NCBI GenBank assembly: GCA_016721465.1
Contig: JADKIA010000029.1
Location: 62,001 to 126,000, forward strand
From: Ideonella sp.
GTDB lineage: Bacteria > Pseudomonadota > Gammaproteobacteria > Burkholderiales > Burkholderiaceae_C
Length of the DNA stretch: 64,000 nucleotides
Reading direction: 5' to 3'
Shown: one piece after another, positions 18,035 to 26,744 of the stretch
How positions within the stretch are numbered: the stretch's first letter is position 1
How the letters are laid out: each line of letters opens with the position of its first letter
Program-made: the position numbers and the translations under genes
Notes under the pieces: model-generated
What the model was told of the DNA's origin: nothing
Database searches by the model: none
Seen by the model: only the letters and a program-made list of their open reading frames with translations

Positions 18035-18588
18035 TGCCTCGCTTCACACACTGGATAGCCACCTCGCTCGCGGCGATGCTGGTGGCCTGCGGTCCTGGCA
18101 CCGGCGGCACCGGCACCGGCAACGACGTCGGCCTGGCCGACTTCGGCGCGGTCGCGGCATCGGTGTGCGGCGCCAGCTTTGCCGATGGCCTGCTGTGCCT
18201 GCCTGGCGCCACGGGCACGGCCTCGGGCCCGAGTTCGGCCATCGATGCGCAAGGCACGCAGACGGTGCGCTTCATCGACAGCCTGCAAGGGGCCAGGATC
18301 GTGGCCCAGTTCAATGCCAACAGCGTGGTGCTGGATGCCCGCTGCCAGGGCCTGAATTTCGCAGGGGATTGGGGCGTCACCGCGCAGGGCGATGCCCGCT
18401 ACTTCGGCAGCACCTTGCAGGACGGCTCGGCTCAGCGCGCGCCAACGAGTCTGGCCGTGGAAGGCTCCGGCGCGGGCTCAGCCGCAAAGCTGACCGCCAC
18501 ACTGCGCGACGGCAACGGCCGCGTGCTGCTGGGGCCGTTCACGCTCGTGCCGGCACCGGCCACCTTGCCCGCGCCAGGGCCCTGCTGA
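18034..18588 (+). CDS. Small secreted lipoprotein, partner of DUF6502 gene
   Basis: This 184-residue product has a short N-terminal hydrophobic stretch ending in lipobox AAMLVAC (Cys about 19). A Gly/Thr linker (GPGTGGTGTGND) and a soluble domain with three further cysteines follow. It is probably anchored in the outer membrane or inner-membrane periplasmic face. The start codon shares a base with the DUF6502 stop. It resembles the DUF5666-type lipoproteins that often accompany DUF6502 in Burkholderiales, although I cannot confirm the domain by eye. GTG 18031 is an alternative start. Confidence 0.68.
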   Translation: MPRFTHWIATSLAAMLVACGPGTGGTGTGNDVGLADFGAVAASVCGASFADGLLCLPGATGTASGPSSAIDAQGTQTVRFIDSLQGARIVAQFNANSVVLDARCQGLNFAGDWGVTAQGDARYFGSTLQDGSAQRAPTSLAVEGSGAGSAAKLTATLRDGNGRVLLGPFTLVPAPATLPAPGPC

Positions 18589-18624
18589 GCGACCCATTGG
18601 GTGAAGCGCAGCACATGATCCGCC

Positions 18625-19551
18625 TCATGCCACCACTTGGTAGTACAGGTTCTGCGGGTGCCGCGCCTGGGCGAAGAAGAACCAGCGCTCGGCCAGCAGG
18701 CCCGGCACCTGCACCAGCACCGCCAGCGGCAGCAGGAAGTGCGCGCCGCTGACCAGGCCCACGCCGACCAGCAGTGCGGGCAGCGCGAAGCCCAGCCCGT
18801 GCAGCACCCAGCGCACGCGCTGCAGCAGGCCCAGACCCATGCCGTGCATGAATTCGCGGGTGTTGAAGGCGCCGGCCGACATGCCCATCGAGTGCTGGCG
18901 CAGCAGCGGGTGGCGGATGCCGGTGGCCGATTGCAGGGTGCTTTTCGGCTTCAGGCCGGCATTGCGCTGCAGGGCCAGGCTGCGGGCGGCCCAGGCCGCC
19001 AGGGTCAGGCCCAGGGCCCAGGGCGCGAGCGTGAGCAGGTAGGCCCCCTCGTGACGCCACACCGCCAGCGCGGCCAGCAGCGTACAGCCCGAGGCCAGGC
19101 CGATCAGCAAGTAGTTCACCAGCGTGAGGCCGTGTGCCCACTCCTGGATGAAGCGCAGGCAGGCGTAGATCATCGCGGTGCACAGCCACAGCAGGGCGGC
19201 CAGCGCGATGCAGGCGATCATCAGCCAGCGCGAGCTGCCCTGGCCCGAGCGCGCCATCCACCACCACAGCGCCACGGCGGCGATGAAGGCCGGCAGCACG
19301 ATCACTTCGCGCGATAGCCAGGAGGTGCGCCACATCAGCACCGCGCGCCACGCGCGCTCCGGGTGGCCCAGGTGCAGCGTTGACGCGGCCAGGCTGGCCA
19401 GCAGCATCCCCAGCGCGATCAGCAGCACGCCGGCGACGAAGCCGGCGCCCAAGGGCACGCCCGCCAGCTTGGACAGCGCCAAGCTGACGACCATGCCCTG
19501 CGCCGCACCGGCCAGCGTGGTGAAGAAGATCACCGACCAGGCGGGGTTCAT
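18625..19551 (-). CDS. soeC: Sulfite dehydrogenase membrane anchor SoeC (DmsC-like)
   Basis: This 308-residue integral membrane protein of the DmsC/NrfD-like anchor group has eight predicted helices (first at about 5-25, last at about 265-285). The conserved STLHLGHPERAWRAVLMWRTSWLSRE segment follows helix two. It would anchor the SoeAB catalytic dimer on the cytoplasmic face and pass electrons from sulfite oxidation to the quinone pool. It is last in a soeA-soeB-soeC operon. A GC-rich repeat lies in the 76-base gap between soeB and soeC, which is larger than the ATGA overlap between soeA and soeB. Confidence 0.85.
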   Translation of the reverse strand: MNPAWSVIFFTTLAGAAQGMVVSLALSKLAGVPLGAGFVAGVLLIALGMLLASLAASTLHLGHPERAWRAVLMWRTSWLSREVIVLPAFIAAVALWWWMARSGQGSSRWLMIACIALAALLWLCTAMIYACLRFIQEWAHGLTLVNYLLIGLASGCTLLAALAVWRHEGAYLLTLAPWALGLTLAAWAARSLALQRNAGLKPKSTLQSATGIRHPLLRQHSMGMSAGAFNTREFMHGMGLGLLQRVRWVLHGLGFALPALLVGVGLVSGAHFLLPLAVLVQVPGLLAERWFFFAQARHPQNLYYQVVA

Positions 19552-19552
19552 G

Positions 19553-19615
19553 TCCGCCCCCCGGCTGCCGGGTACGGCATCCGACCCCCCGTGGGGGTGT
19601 GGGCCCGCTCGCGGC
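19553..19615 (-). repeat. GC-rich hairpin repeat fragment between soeB and soeC
   Basis: CCCCCCGGCTGCCGGG followed by CCGACCCCCCGTGGGGGTG resembles the hairpin pairs of the repeat copies at 9769, 21562 and 45041 but is shorter and more diverged. It fills the gap between the soeB stop and the soeC start. Confidence 0.45.
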
Positions 19616-19627
19616 CAATGGTGTCGC

Positions 19628-20308
19628 TCATGATGGATCTCCGCTGGCCGTCGGCGTGATGCGCCGGGGCAGGTATTGATTGGCCGGCCGCGTGTCCCAT
19701 TCGGGCATCAGCGGATAGCCGCCGCGCTCGCGGATCGCCACCGACACCTCGCTCTGTGGATCGAGCACGTCGCCGAACAGCCGCGCGCCGGTGGGGCAGG
19801 CCTTCACGCAGGCGGGCTTGCGGTCCTCGGGCGGCAGCAGCTCGTCGTGGATGCGGTCCACGCACAGCGTGCACTTGGTCATCACCTTGCGCTGCTCGTC
19901 GAACTCGCGCGCGCCGTAGGGGCAGGCCCAGCTGCAGTACTTGCAGCCGATGCACTTGTCGTAGTCGACCAGCACGATGCCGTCCTGCTTGCGCTTGTAG
20001 CTTGCGCCGGTGGGGCACACCGGCACGCAGGGCGGGTCCTGGCAGTGCAGGCAGCTCTTGGGGAAATGCACGGTCTGCGTGTCGGGATAGGTCCCGGCTT
20101 CGTAGGTCTGCACGCGGTTGAAGAAGGTGCCGGTGGGGTTGGCGCCGTAGGCGTTGAGGTCGGCCAGCGGGCCGGCCGCGCCCGAGGTGTTCCATTGCTT
20201 GCAGCTGGTGACGCAGGCGTGGCAACCCACGCACACGTTCAGGTCGATGACCAGCGCGAGCTGCTTGGCCACGGTGATGTCGTTGCCACCATTGGTCGGT
20301 CGGCTCAT
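19628..20308 (-). CDS. soeB: Sulfite dehydrogenase iron-sulfur subunit SoeB
   Basis: This 226-residue electron-transfer protein has four [4Fe-4S]-type cysteine groups. They are CVGCHACVTSC near residue 26, CLHCQDPPCVPVCP near 85, CIGCKYCSWACP near 117, and CTLCVDR with CVKACP near 145-175. The first loop continues KQWNTSGAAGPL, and TGTFFNRVQTYEAG follows, both typical of SoeB rather than general DmsB. It passes electrons from the molybdenum subunit to SoeC. The start ATG 20308 overlaps the soeA stop (ATGA). There is no signal peptide, consistent with a cytoplasmic enzyme. Confidence 0.9.
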   Translation of the reverse strand: MSRPTNGGNDITVAKQLALVIDLNVCVGCHACVTSCKQWNTSGAAGPLADLNAYGANPTGTFFNRVQTYEAGTYPDTQTVHFPKSCLHCQDPPCVPVCPTGASYKRKQDGIVLVDYDKCIGCKYCSWACPYGAREFDEQRKVMTKCTLCVDRIHDELLPPEDRKPACVKACPTGARLFGDVLDPQSEVSVAIRERGGYPLMPEWDTRPANQYLPRRITPTASGDPS

Positions 20309-23300
20309 TTCTTCTTGCTCCCGGCAAAGTAGGCCAGCACGTGCTGGGTGACCCCGCGCACGCCCGGGGGCGCCGGCGTGGCCGCCACCTGCGGGAAGCT
20401 TTCGTCGGGCTCCTCGGGGCCAGCCGGCCGGATGCGCACGCGCACGTCGTACCAGCCGGCCTGGCCGGTGACGGGGTCGGAGTTGCTGATGCGGCCGCTG
20501 GCGGTGCCGGCGGCTGGCAACTCCTCGCTGATCAGGTGGTTGAGCAGGAAGCCCTTGCGCGACTCGTCGGCACCCGGCGCCAGCTGCCAGGCGCCGCTGG
20601 CCTTGCCGATGGCGTTCCAGGTCCACACCGTGCCGGCTTCCACCGCCTCGCTGTGGCGCACCATGCAGCGCACCTTGCCCCATTGGCTTTCCACCCAGCA
20701 CCAGCCGCCGTCGGCGATGCCGGCGGCGGTGGCGGTGAGCGGGTTCACCTGCAGGTAGTTGTGCGAGTGGATCTGGCGCAGCCAGGCGTTCTGCGAGTCC
20801 CAGGAGTGGTACATCGCCATGGGCCGCTGCGTGACGGCATTGAGCGGGTAGGCGGCCAGGTCGGTGCAGGCTTCTTCGAGCGGCGGGTACCAGAAGGGCA
20901 GGGGGTCGAAGTACTTGGCGACGCGCTCGCGCAGGTGATCGGGCGGCTGGCGCCCGGCGGTCTTGCCCTGCGCGGCCAGGCGGAAGGTCTGCAGCGTGTC
21001 GGAGTACAGCGCCAGCTGCACCGGATCATTGCGCTGGCGCCAGCCTTTGTCCTTGGCGAAGTCGAGGTAGGCGCGGTTCCAGTTGCGCATGTACTGCTGG
21101 TCCTTGGGCAGGTGGTACTGGAACACGCAGTTGTTCTTCTCGTACATGGCCCACTGGTTGGGGTTGGGCTCGCCGCGCAGGTGCTCGGTGCCATCCTTGC
21201 CGCGCCAACCCATGAGAAAACCGATGCCAGGTTGCGGCTGGAAGTTGACGACGAAGTCCGGGTAGTCCTTGAACTTGCGCCCGCCTTCTGCCGTGGTGAA
21301 AGCCGGGAACTTCAGCCGCGAGGCCAGCTCCACCAGCACCTCCTGGAAGGGCCGGCACTCGCCCAGCGGCTTGACCACCGGGATGCGCACCGCGTCCACC
21401 GGGCCGTCGAATTCGCTGATCGGTCGATCGAGCATGCCCATCACGTCGTGCCGCTCCAGATAGGTGGTATCCGGCAGCACCAGATCGGCGAAGGCCACGG
21501 TCTCGCTCTGGAACGCGTCGCAGACGATGAGAAACGGTATTTGATACTCGCCGTCAAGATCGTCCGACCCCCCGTCCGCCTGCGGCTCCCGGCCCCCCGA
21601 GGGGGCGTCGCCCGGCTTGGGGCGGCCCGGCGCTCGGGCGACCTTTTTATTGAGCATCTCCCGCACGCCCATGGTGTTCATCGTGCTGTTCCAGGCCATG
21701 TTGGCCATGAAGATCATCAGCGTGTCGATGCGGTAGGGGTCGCCCTTGGCCGCATTGGTGATCACGTTGTGCATCATGCCGTGGGCCGAGAGCGGGTGTT
21801 CCCACGAGTAGGCATGGTCGATGCGGATGGGCGTGCCATCGGGGTGGATCGCCAGCTCGTCGGGGCTGGCCGGAAAGCCCAGCGGCGCGGCGTTCAGCGG
21901 CGTGTTGGGCTGGATCATGGCCGGGTCGTTGAAGGCCCGATAGTTGGGCACGATGTGGCGCGGGTAGGGCGCCTTGTGGCGGAAGCCGCCGGGCGCGTCG
22001 ATGGTGCCCAGCAGGCTCATCAGCACCGCCAGGCCGCGCACGGTCTGGAAGCCATTGCTGTGCGCCGCCAGGCCGCGCATGGCGTGGAAGGCCACGGGGC
22101 GGGCCTTGGTGGTGGGGTGCACTTTGCCCCAGGCGTCGGTCCAGGGGATCGGCAAATCGAAGGCCTGCTGGAATGCCGCGTGGCCCAGCTCGCGCGCCAG
22201 CAGTCGGATGCGTTCGGCCGGGATGCCGGTGATGGCGGCCGCCCACTCGGGCGTGCAGGGCGCCACGCGCTCGCGCAGCAGCTGGAAGCTGGGCGCCACG
22301 CGCGTGCCATCGGCCAGGGCGTAGCGGCCTTCGAGCGCGGGCTCGCAGCCCTCGGCGATGCCTTCGGGGTAGGCGGCCTTGACGCGGCCATCGCTCAAAT
22401 CCCACACCAGCTTGTTGTGCGGGTGGCGGCCATCGCCCGGCGGGCCCTTGCCGGGGTCGGGATCGAAGGCGAACAGGCCCTCGCGCAAGCCCTCGTCCAG
22501 CACCACCAGCTGCGGCGCGTTGGTGAAGCGCTGCAGGAAGGGCTTGTCGATGCGCCCCTCTTCGATCAGCACCTGCATCAGCGCCATGAACAGCGCGCCA
22601 TCGGTGCCGGGCTTGATCGGAATCCACTCGTCGGCCACGGCCGAGTAGCCGGTGCGGATGGGGTTGATCGAGATGAAGCGGCCGCCGGCGCGCTTGAATT
22701 TGCTGATGGCGATCTTCAGCGGGTTGCTGTGGTGGTCCTCGGCGGTGCCGATCATCACGAACAGCCTGGCGTGGTCCAGATCGGGGCCGCCGAATTCCCA
22801 GAACGAGCCGCCGATCGTGTAGATCATGCCGGCGGCCATGTTCACCGAGCAGAAGCCGCCATGCGCCGCGTAGTTGGGCGTGCCGAACTGGCGCGCGAAC
22901 AGGCCGGTGAGCGCCTGCATCTGGTCGCGGCCGGTGAACAGCGCGAACTTCTTCGGGTCGGTGGCGCGCAGGTGCCCCAGGCGCGTGGCCATGATCTCGT
23001 AGGCGCGATCCCACGAGATGGGCTCGAACTCGCCGGCGCCGCGCTCGCTGCCCGCCTTGCGCAGCAGGGGCTGCGTGAGGCGGGCGGGCGACACCTGCTT
23101 CATGATGCCCGAGTTGCCCTTGGCGCAGATCACGCCCTGGTTCAGCGGGTGGTCGGGGTTGCCGTCGATGTAGCGCACCTCGCCGTCGCGCAGGTGCACG
23201 CGGATGCCGCAGCGGCAGGCGCACATGTAGCAGGTGGTGCACTTGACCTCGGTGACCGCGCCCGGGGTGGGTGAGGCGGTCGGGTCGTGCAGGGGCTCGC

Positions 23301-23319
23301 TGGAAAGGAACTTGAACAC
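20305..23319 (-). CDS. soeA: Sulfite dehydrogenase molybdopterin subunit SoeA
   Basis: This 1004-residue member of the DMSO reductase/PSR superfamily has an N-terminal cysteine cluster CTTCYMCACRC (27-37) and ICAKG (64-68) binding a [4Fe-4S]. No twin-arginine signal is present, as expected for cytoplasmic SoeABC. GGFCSVNMAAG near residue 154 contains a candidate Mo-ligand Cys. LVLPDTTYLERHD and the C-terminal MGD-binding region (GRISNSDPVTGQ) are present. It oxidises sulfite to sulfate. About residues 560-586 (RAPGRPKPGDAPSGGREP) come from an in-frame GC-rich repeat insertion at 21562-21645. The start is GTG 23319, followed by FKFLSSE. The divergent LysR gene is 83 bases away. Thiosulfate or polysulfide reductase is the main alternative. 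Confidence 0.86.
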   Translation of the reverse strand: MFKFLSSEPLHDPTASPTPGAVTEVKCTTCYMCACRCGIRVHLRDGEVRYIDGNPDHPLNQGVICAKGNSGIMKQVSPARLTQPLLRKAGSERGAGEFEPISWDRAYEIMATRLGHLRATDPKKFALFTGRDQMQALTGLFARQFGTPNYAAHGGFCSVNMAAGMIYTIGGSFWEFGGPDLDHARLFVMIGTAEDHHSNPLKIAISKFKRAGGRFISINPIRTGYSAVADEWIPIKPGTDGALFMALMQVLIEEGRIDKPFLQRFTNAPQLVVLDEGLREGLFAFDPDPGKGPPGDGRHPHNKLVWDLSDGRVKAAYPEGIAEGCEPALEGRYALADGTRVAPSFQLLRERVAPCTPEWAAAITGIPAERIRLLARELGHAAFQQAFDLPIPWTDAWGKVHPTTKARPVAFHAMRGLAAHSNGFQTVRGLAVLMSLLGTIDAPGGFRHKAPYPRHIVPNYRAFNDPAMIQPNTPLNAAPLGFPASPDELAIHPDGTPIRIDHAYSWEHPLSAHGMMHNVITNAAKGDPYRIDTLMIFMANMAWNSTMNTMGVREMLNKKVARAPGRPKPGDAPSGGREPQADGGSDDLDGEYQIPFLIVCDAFQSETVAFADLVLPDTTYLERHDVMGMLDRPISEFDGPVDAVRIPVVKPLGECRPFQEVLVELASRLKFPAFTTAEGGRKFKDYPDFVVNFQPQPGIGFLMGWRGKDGTEHLRGEPNPNQWAMYEKNNCVFQYHLPKDQQYMRNWNRAYLDFAKDKGWRQRNDPVQLALYSDTLQTFRLAAQGKTAGRQPPDHLRERVAKYFDPLPFWYPPLEEACTDLAAYPLNAVTQRPMAMYHSWDSQNAWLRQIHSHNYLQVNPLTATAAGIADGGWCWVESQWGKVRCMVRHSEAVEAGTVWTWNAIGKASGAWQLAPGADESRKGFLLNHLISEELPAAGTASGRISNSDPVTGQAGWYDVRVRIRPAGPEEPDESFPQVAATPAPPGVRGVTQHVLAYFAGSKKK
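21562..21645 (-). repeat. GC-rich hairpin repeat inserted in frame in soeA
   Basis: On the plus strand CCGCCTGCGG, CCCCCCGAGGGGGCG and CTTGGGGCGGCCCGGCG follow one another, the same hairpin order as the copies near 9.8 and 45.1 kb, but with a different first loop. It is a multiple-of-three insertion in soeA coding for a Gly/Pro/Arg-rich loop that interrupts otherwise conserved sequence. Confidence 0.6.
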
Positions 23320-23402
23320 GGCGGGGCCCCGTTCTGGTTGGCTGATCGTGCGCGATGGTAGTCAGCGGCGCTGAAAGAAAAAAGCGGAGAATTCGGTTCA
23401 CG

Positions 23403-24359
23403 ATGATCGATAAAGCAGATCAATCCAGGTCGGCCCGCCTGCGCTTGTCCTTGCGCCAGCTGGAGGTGTTTGCGGCCATTGCGCGCAGCAGCTCCACGCG
23501 CGAGGCTGCGCTGCGCGTGGCGCGCTCGCAGTCGGCCGCCAGCGCCGCGCTGGCCGAGCTGGAGGCCGTGCTGGGCGAGCCGCTGTTCGATCGCGTGGGC
23601 CGGCGCTTGCTGCTCAACGAAAACGGCCGCGCCTTGCTGCCTGCCGCGATCGCCTTGCTCGACCAGGCGGCGGAGCTGCAGGCCTTGTTCACCGGCGAGC
23701 ACGCCGCGCCCTTGCGCGTGGCCGCCAGCCTGACCATCGGCGAGTACCTCTTGCCCGACCTGGTGGCGCAGTGGAAGCGCGCGCACCCGAACAGCCCCGT
23801 GCGCATGGACATCGGCAACACCACCGAAGTGATCGCCGCGGTGGCCGGCCTGGAGGCCGACGTCGGCTTCATCGAGGGCCCGCAGACGCACCCCGAGCTG
23901 CGCGTCCGGCCGTGGCTCAGCGATGAGTTGGTGATCGTGGCTGCGCCTGCACACCCGCTGGCCGCGGCCAGCGCGTCGGGGGTCGGCGGCCTCGCCGGCC
24001 GCAAGGCCAGCGCGCGCCAGCTGGCCGAGTCGGAGTGGATCCTGCGCGAGCCGGGCTCGGGCACGCGCCAGGCCAGTGACCGCTGGCTGCTCGAGCACCT
24101 GGGCCAGTTGAACATCGGTTTCGAACTCGGCAGCACCGAGGCCATCAAGCGCCTGGCCGCCGCCGGCGCGGGGCTGGCCTGCCTGTCGCGCCACGTGGTG
24201 GTGCAGGCCTTGCAACAGGGCGATCTGGTCGAGGTGGCGACGCGCCTGCCGCCCGCGCGCCGGCGTCTGGCGATGGTGGTGCGGCGCGACAAGCGCCAGG
24301 GCCGCGCCACCGAGGACTTCATCCGGCACTGCCTCGCGGTGGCCACCACCGCGCGCTGA
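23403..24359 (+). CDS. LysR-family transcriptional regulator, divergent from soeABC
   Basis: This 318-residue regulator has an N-terminal winged helix-turn-helix (LSLRQLEVFAAIARSSSTRE with SQSAASAALAELE) and a C-terminal effector domain of periplasmic-binding fold (about 95-300). The layout resembles YeiE/CbbR-like LysR proteins; YeiE is reported to respond to sulfite, which fits its place next to the sulfite dehydrogenase operon. The start ATG 23403 leaves an 83-base gap to soeA, enough for a shared regulatory region. The effector is inferred, not shown. Confidence 0.87.
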   Translation: MIDKADQSRSARLRLSLRQLEVFAAIARSSSTREAALRVARSQSAASAALAELEAVLGEPLFDRVGRRLLLNENGRALLPAAIALLDQAAELQALFTGEHAAPLRVAASLTIGEYLLPDLVAQWKRAHPNSPVRMDIGNTTEVIAAVAGLEADVGFIEGPQTHPELRVRPWLSDELVIVAAPAHPLAAASASGVGGLAGRKASARQLAESEWILREPGSGTRQASDRWLLEHLGQLNIGFELGSTEAIKRLAAAGAGLACLSRHVVVQALQQGDLVEVATRLPPARRRLAMVVRRDKRQGRATEDFIRHCLAVATTAR

Positions 24360-24383
24360 TCGCCGGCCGCGATCGGCCTTCGT

Positions 24384-25292
24384 TCAGGCCGGCTCGGGCC
24401 CGGCCGCCAGCCTGCAGGGCGAGCCCGTGCGCCGGGCCTGCTGCAGGGCTCGATCGGCGTCGTCGAGCAACGCTTCCAAGACCTGGCCATGCCTGGGCGC
24501 CATCGACGCGCCGACATGCACGACCAAATCGACCTCGCCATTGGCGAAGCGCACCGGCAGGCGCAAGTGCGCCACCAGGGCCTCGGCGCGCCCGGTCAGC
24601 GCAGCGGCGTCGGCGATGCCGTCGAGCATCATCGCGAACACCTCGCCTTCGAGCCGCGCCACCACGTCGCCGTCCTGCACCTGCCGCTGCAGGCGCTCGG
24701 CCATGACGCGCAACACCTCGTCGCCATGGACCGGGCCCAGGCGCGTGCTCAGCGCGGGCCAGTCCGCCAAGGCCAGGCACAGCAACGCGAACGGCCGGCC
24801 GTGGGCCAGCAGCGCCTGGGCGCGGCGCGTCAGGCGCAGGCGGTTGCCCAGGCCAGTGAGCGCATCGGTCTCGGCCATCGCGGTGGCCCGGTCCAGGGGC
24901 GTCTTCATCACCGAGACGTCGTGGATCACCGCCACCGAGACGCGCTCGCCATCGGCCAAGGTCTGGTTGCACAGCGAGATCGACACCGGCACCAGGCGGC
25001 CGCTGCGGTGCTGCGCGTGCATCACCGGGCGCGCGCCCATCATCCGCGGCTCGCCGTCGCTGCGGTAGCGCTGCACCATGGCCTCGTGCGCGTCGCGCAG
25101 CGCAGGGGGCAGCAGCAGCTTCAGGCTTTGGCCCAGCAACTCGGCTGGCGCATGGCCCAGCAGCTCGCGCACCGCCGGGTTCACGTAGACGATGCGGCTT
25201 TGCCGGTCCACCATCACCACCGCGTCGGGCAGGATGTCCAACAGGTCACCCAGTCCGAAGTGGGCCTGGCGCGCAGGTGGGGTGGCGGTCAT
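24384..25292 (-). CDS. PAS domain protein with degenerate GGDEF domain
   Basis: This 302-residue signalling protein has no membrane segment. Residues about 13-125 form a PAS domain (DILPDAVVMVDRQSRIVYVN). Residues about 140-295 follow the GGDEF fold: ETDALTGLGNRLRL is the usual entry, but the active-site loop reads RLEGEVFAMM in place of RxGGDEF. The loss of the second Gly and the Asp-Glu pair makes cyclic-di-GMP synthesis unlikely; GTP binding or a scaffold role remains possible. It stands alone, convergent with the LysR gene and 255 bases from the acyl-CoA dehydrogenase gene. Confidence 0.83.
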   Translation of the reverse strand: MTATPPARQAHFGLGDLLDILPDAVVMVDRQSRIVYVNPAVRELLGHAPAELLGQSLKLLLPPALRDAHEAMVQRYRSDGEPRMMGARPVMHAQHRSGRLVPVSISLCNQTLADGERVSVAVIHDVSVMKTPLDRATAMAETDALTGLGNRLRLTRRAQALLAHGRPFALLCLALADWPALSTRLGPVHGDEVLRVMAERLQRQVQDGDVVARLEGEVFAMMLDGIADAAALTGRAEALVAHLRLPVRFANGEVDLVVHVGASMAPRHGQVLEALLDDADRALQQARRTGSPCRLAAGPEPA

Positions 25293-25547
25293 GGGGGGCG
25301 GGGCGCGGTGGGATCACCATCGTGCGTCGCAGGGGTGGGGCCGCGCCTTGCGCTGTATCAAGCAAGCGCCGCCGCGGCGGGCGGTCTGTCGCCCGTCGAT
25401 CACGAGGGTCTGCCCGAGGTCGATGCGAACGCGCGCCGACGCTGGTGGTCCGCGTCCAGCGCTACAGTCCATTCACCCAGGCCCGGGCCTGCGCTGCCGT
25501 CGGCGCGCTGCACCGTCGGTGCCGCAGGGCTGCCATGGAGAATCGAC

Positions 25548-26705
25548 ATGATCCGCGACGCCGAAACCCTGACTCTGCTCACCGACTCCGTGCGTCGATT
25601 CGTGCGCGAGCGCCTCGTGCCCGCCGAGGAGCGGGTGGCCGAGACCGACCAGATCCCCGAGGCGATCGCCGCCGAGATGAAGGCCATGGGCCTGTACGGC
25701 ATGACCATTCCCGAAGCCTACGGCGGCCTGGCGCTGACCATGGAGGAGGAGGTGCATGTGCTGTTCGAGCTGTGCCAGACCTCGCCCGCCTTCCGCTCGC
25801 TGCTGGGCACCACCGTGGGCATCGGTTCGCAGGGCCTGGTGATGGACGGCACGCCCGAGCAGAAGGCGGCCTGGTTGCCGCGCATGGCCACGGGCGAGAT
25901 GGTGGCGTCGTTCTGCCTCACCGAGCCCGAGGCCGGCTCGGACGCCGCCGCGCTGCGCACCCGCGCGGTGAAGGACGGCGAGCACTACCTGCTCACCGGC
26001 ACCAAGCGCTACATCACCAACGCGCCGCAGGCCGGCGTGTTCACGGTGATGGCCCGCACCGACCCGGCCAACCTGGGGGCGGGCGGCATCTCGGCCTTCA
26101 TGGTGGATGCCCGGTCGCCCGGCATCACGCTGGGCAAGATCGACAAGAAGATGGGCCAGCGCGGCGCGCACACCTGCGACGTGATCTTCGACGGCTGCCG
26201 CGTGCCGGCGGCCAACCTGATCGGCGGCATCGAAGGCCGCGGCTTCAAGACCGCCATGAAGGTGCTGGACAAGGGCCGCATCCACATCGCCGCCGTTTGC
26301 GTGGGCGTGGCCACGCGCATGCTGGCCGATGCGCTGCGCTACGCCACCGAGCGCAAGCAGTTCGGGCAGGCCATTGCCGAGTTTCAGCTGGTGCAGGCCA
26401 TGCTGGCCGACAGCCGCGCCGAGCTCTACGCGGCGCGCTGCATGGTGCTGGACGCCGCGCGCCAACGTGACGATGGCAAGCCCATTGCCACCGAGGCCGC
26501 GTGCTGCAAGCTCTTTGCCAGCGAGGCCTGCGGCCGCATCGCCGACCGGGCCGTGCAGATCTTCGGCGGCGCCGGCTACGTGTCCGACAGCGGCATCGAG
26601 CGCTTCTACCGCGATGTACGGCTGTTTCGCATCTATGAAGGCACGACGCAGATCCAGCAGATCGTCATCGCGCGACAGATGGTGCGCGAATTGCAGGGCC
26701 ACTGA
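25548..26705 (+). CDS. Acyl-CoA dehydrogenase
   Basis: This 385-residue flavoenzyme catalyses alpha,beta-dehydrogenation of an acyl-CoA with electron transfer to ETF. Signature one is SFCLTEPEAGSDAAALRTRA near residue 123. The FAD site runs through YITNAP and GITLGKIDKKMGQRGAHTCDV. The catalytic Glu is in FRIYEGTTQIQQIVIAR near 365. The C-terminal helical bundle includes ATERKQFGQAIAEFQ. It is followed by a thiolase 39 bases downstream, so both probably serve breakdown of a short or branched acyl-CoA. Chain-length specificity cannot be read reliably. Confidence 0.93.
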   Translation: MIRDAETLTLLTDSVRRFVRERLVPAEERVAETDQIPEAIAAEMKAMGLYGMTIPEAYGGLALTMEEEVHVLFELCQTSPAFRSLLGTTVGIGSQGLVMDGTPEQKAAWLPRMATGEMVASFCLTEPEAGSDAAALRTRAVKDGEHYLLTGTKRYITNAPQAGVFTVMARTDPANLGAGGISAFMVDARSPGITLGKIDKKMGQRGAHTCDVIFDGCRVPAANLIGGIEGRGFKTAMKVLDKGRIHIAAVCVGVATRMLADALRYATERKQFGQAIAEFQLVQAMLADSRAELYAARCMVLDAARQRDDGKPIATEAACCKLFASEACGRIADRAVQIFGGAGYVSDSGIERFYRDVRLFRIYEGTTQIQQIVIARQMVRELQGH

Positions 26706-26744
26706 TCCGCATTGCCGCCATTCCCGAGAAGACAAGGAACCCCC

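Noticed and set aside
20341..23274. 977-codon open frame on the plus strand opposite soeA
   Set aside because: It is the complement frame of a high-GC gene: Ala/Gly/His/Val-rich, no recognisable domain, and exactly opposite the conserved SoeA motifs.
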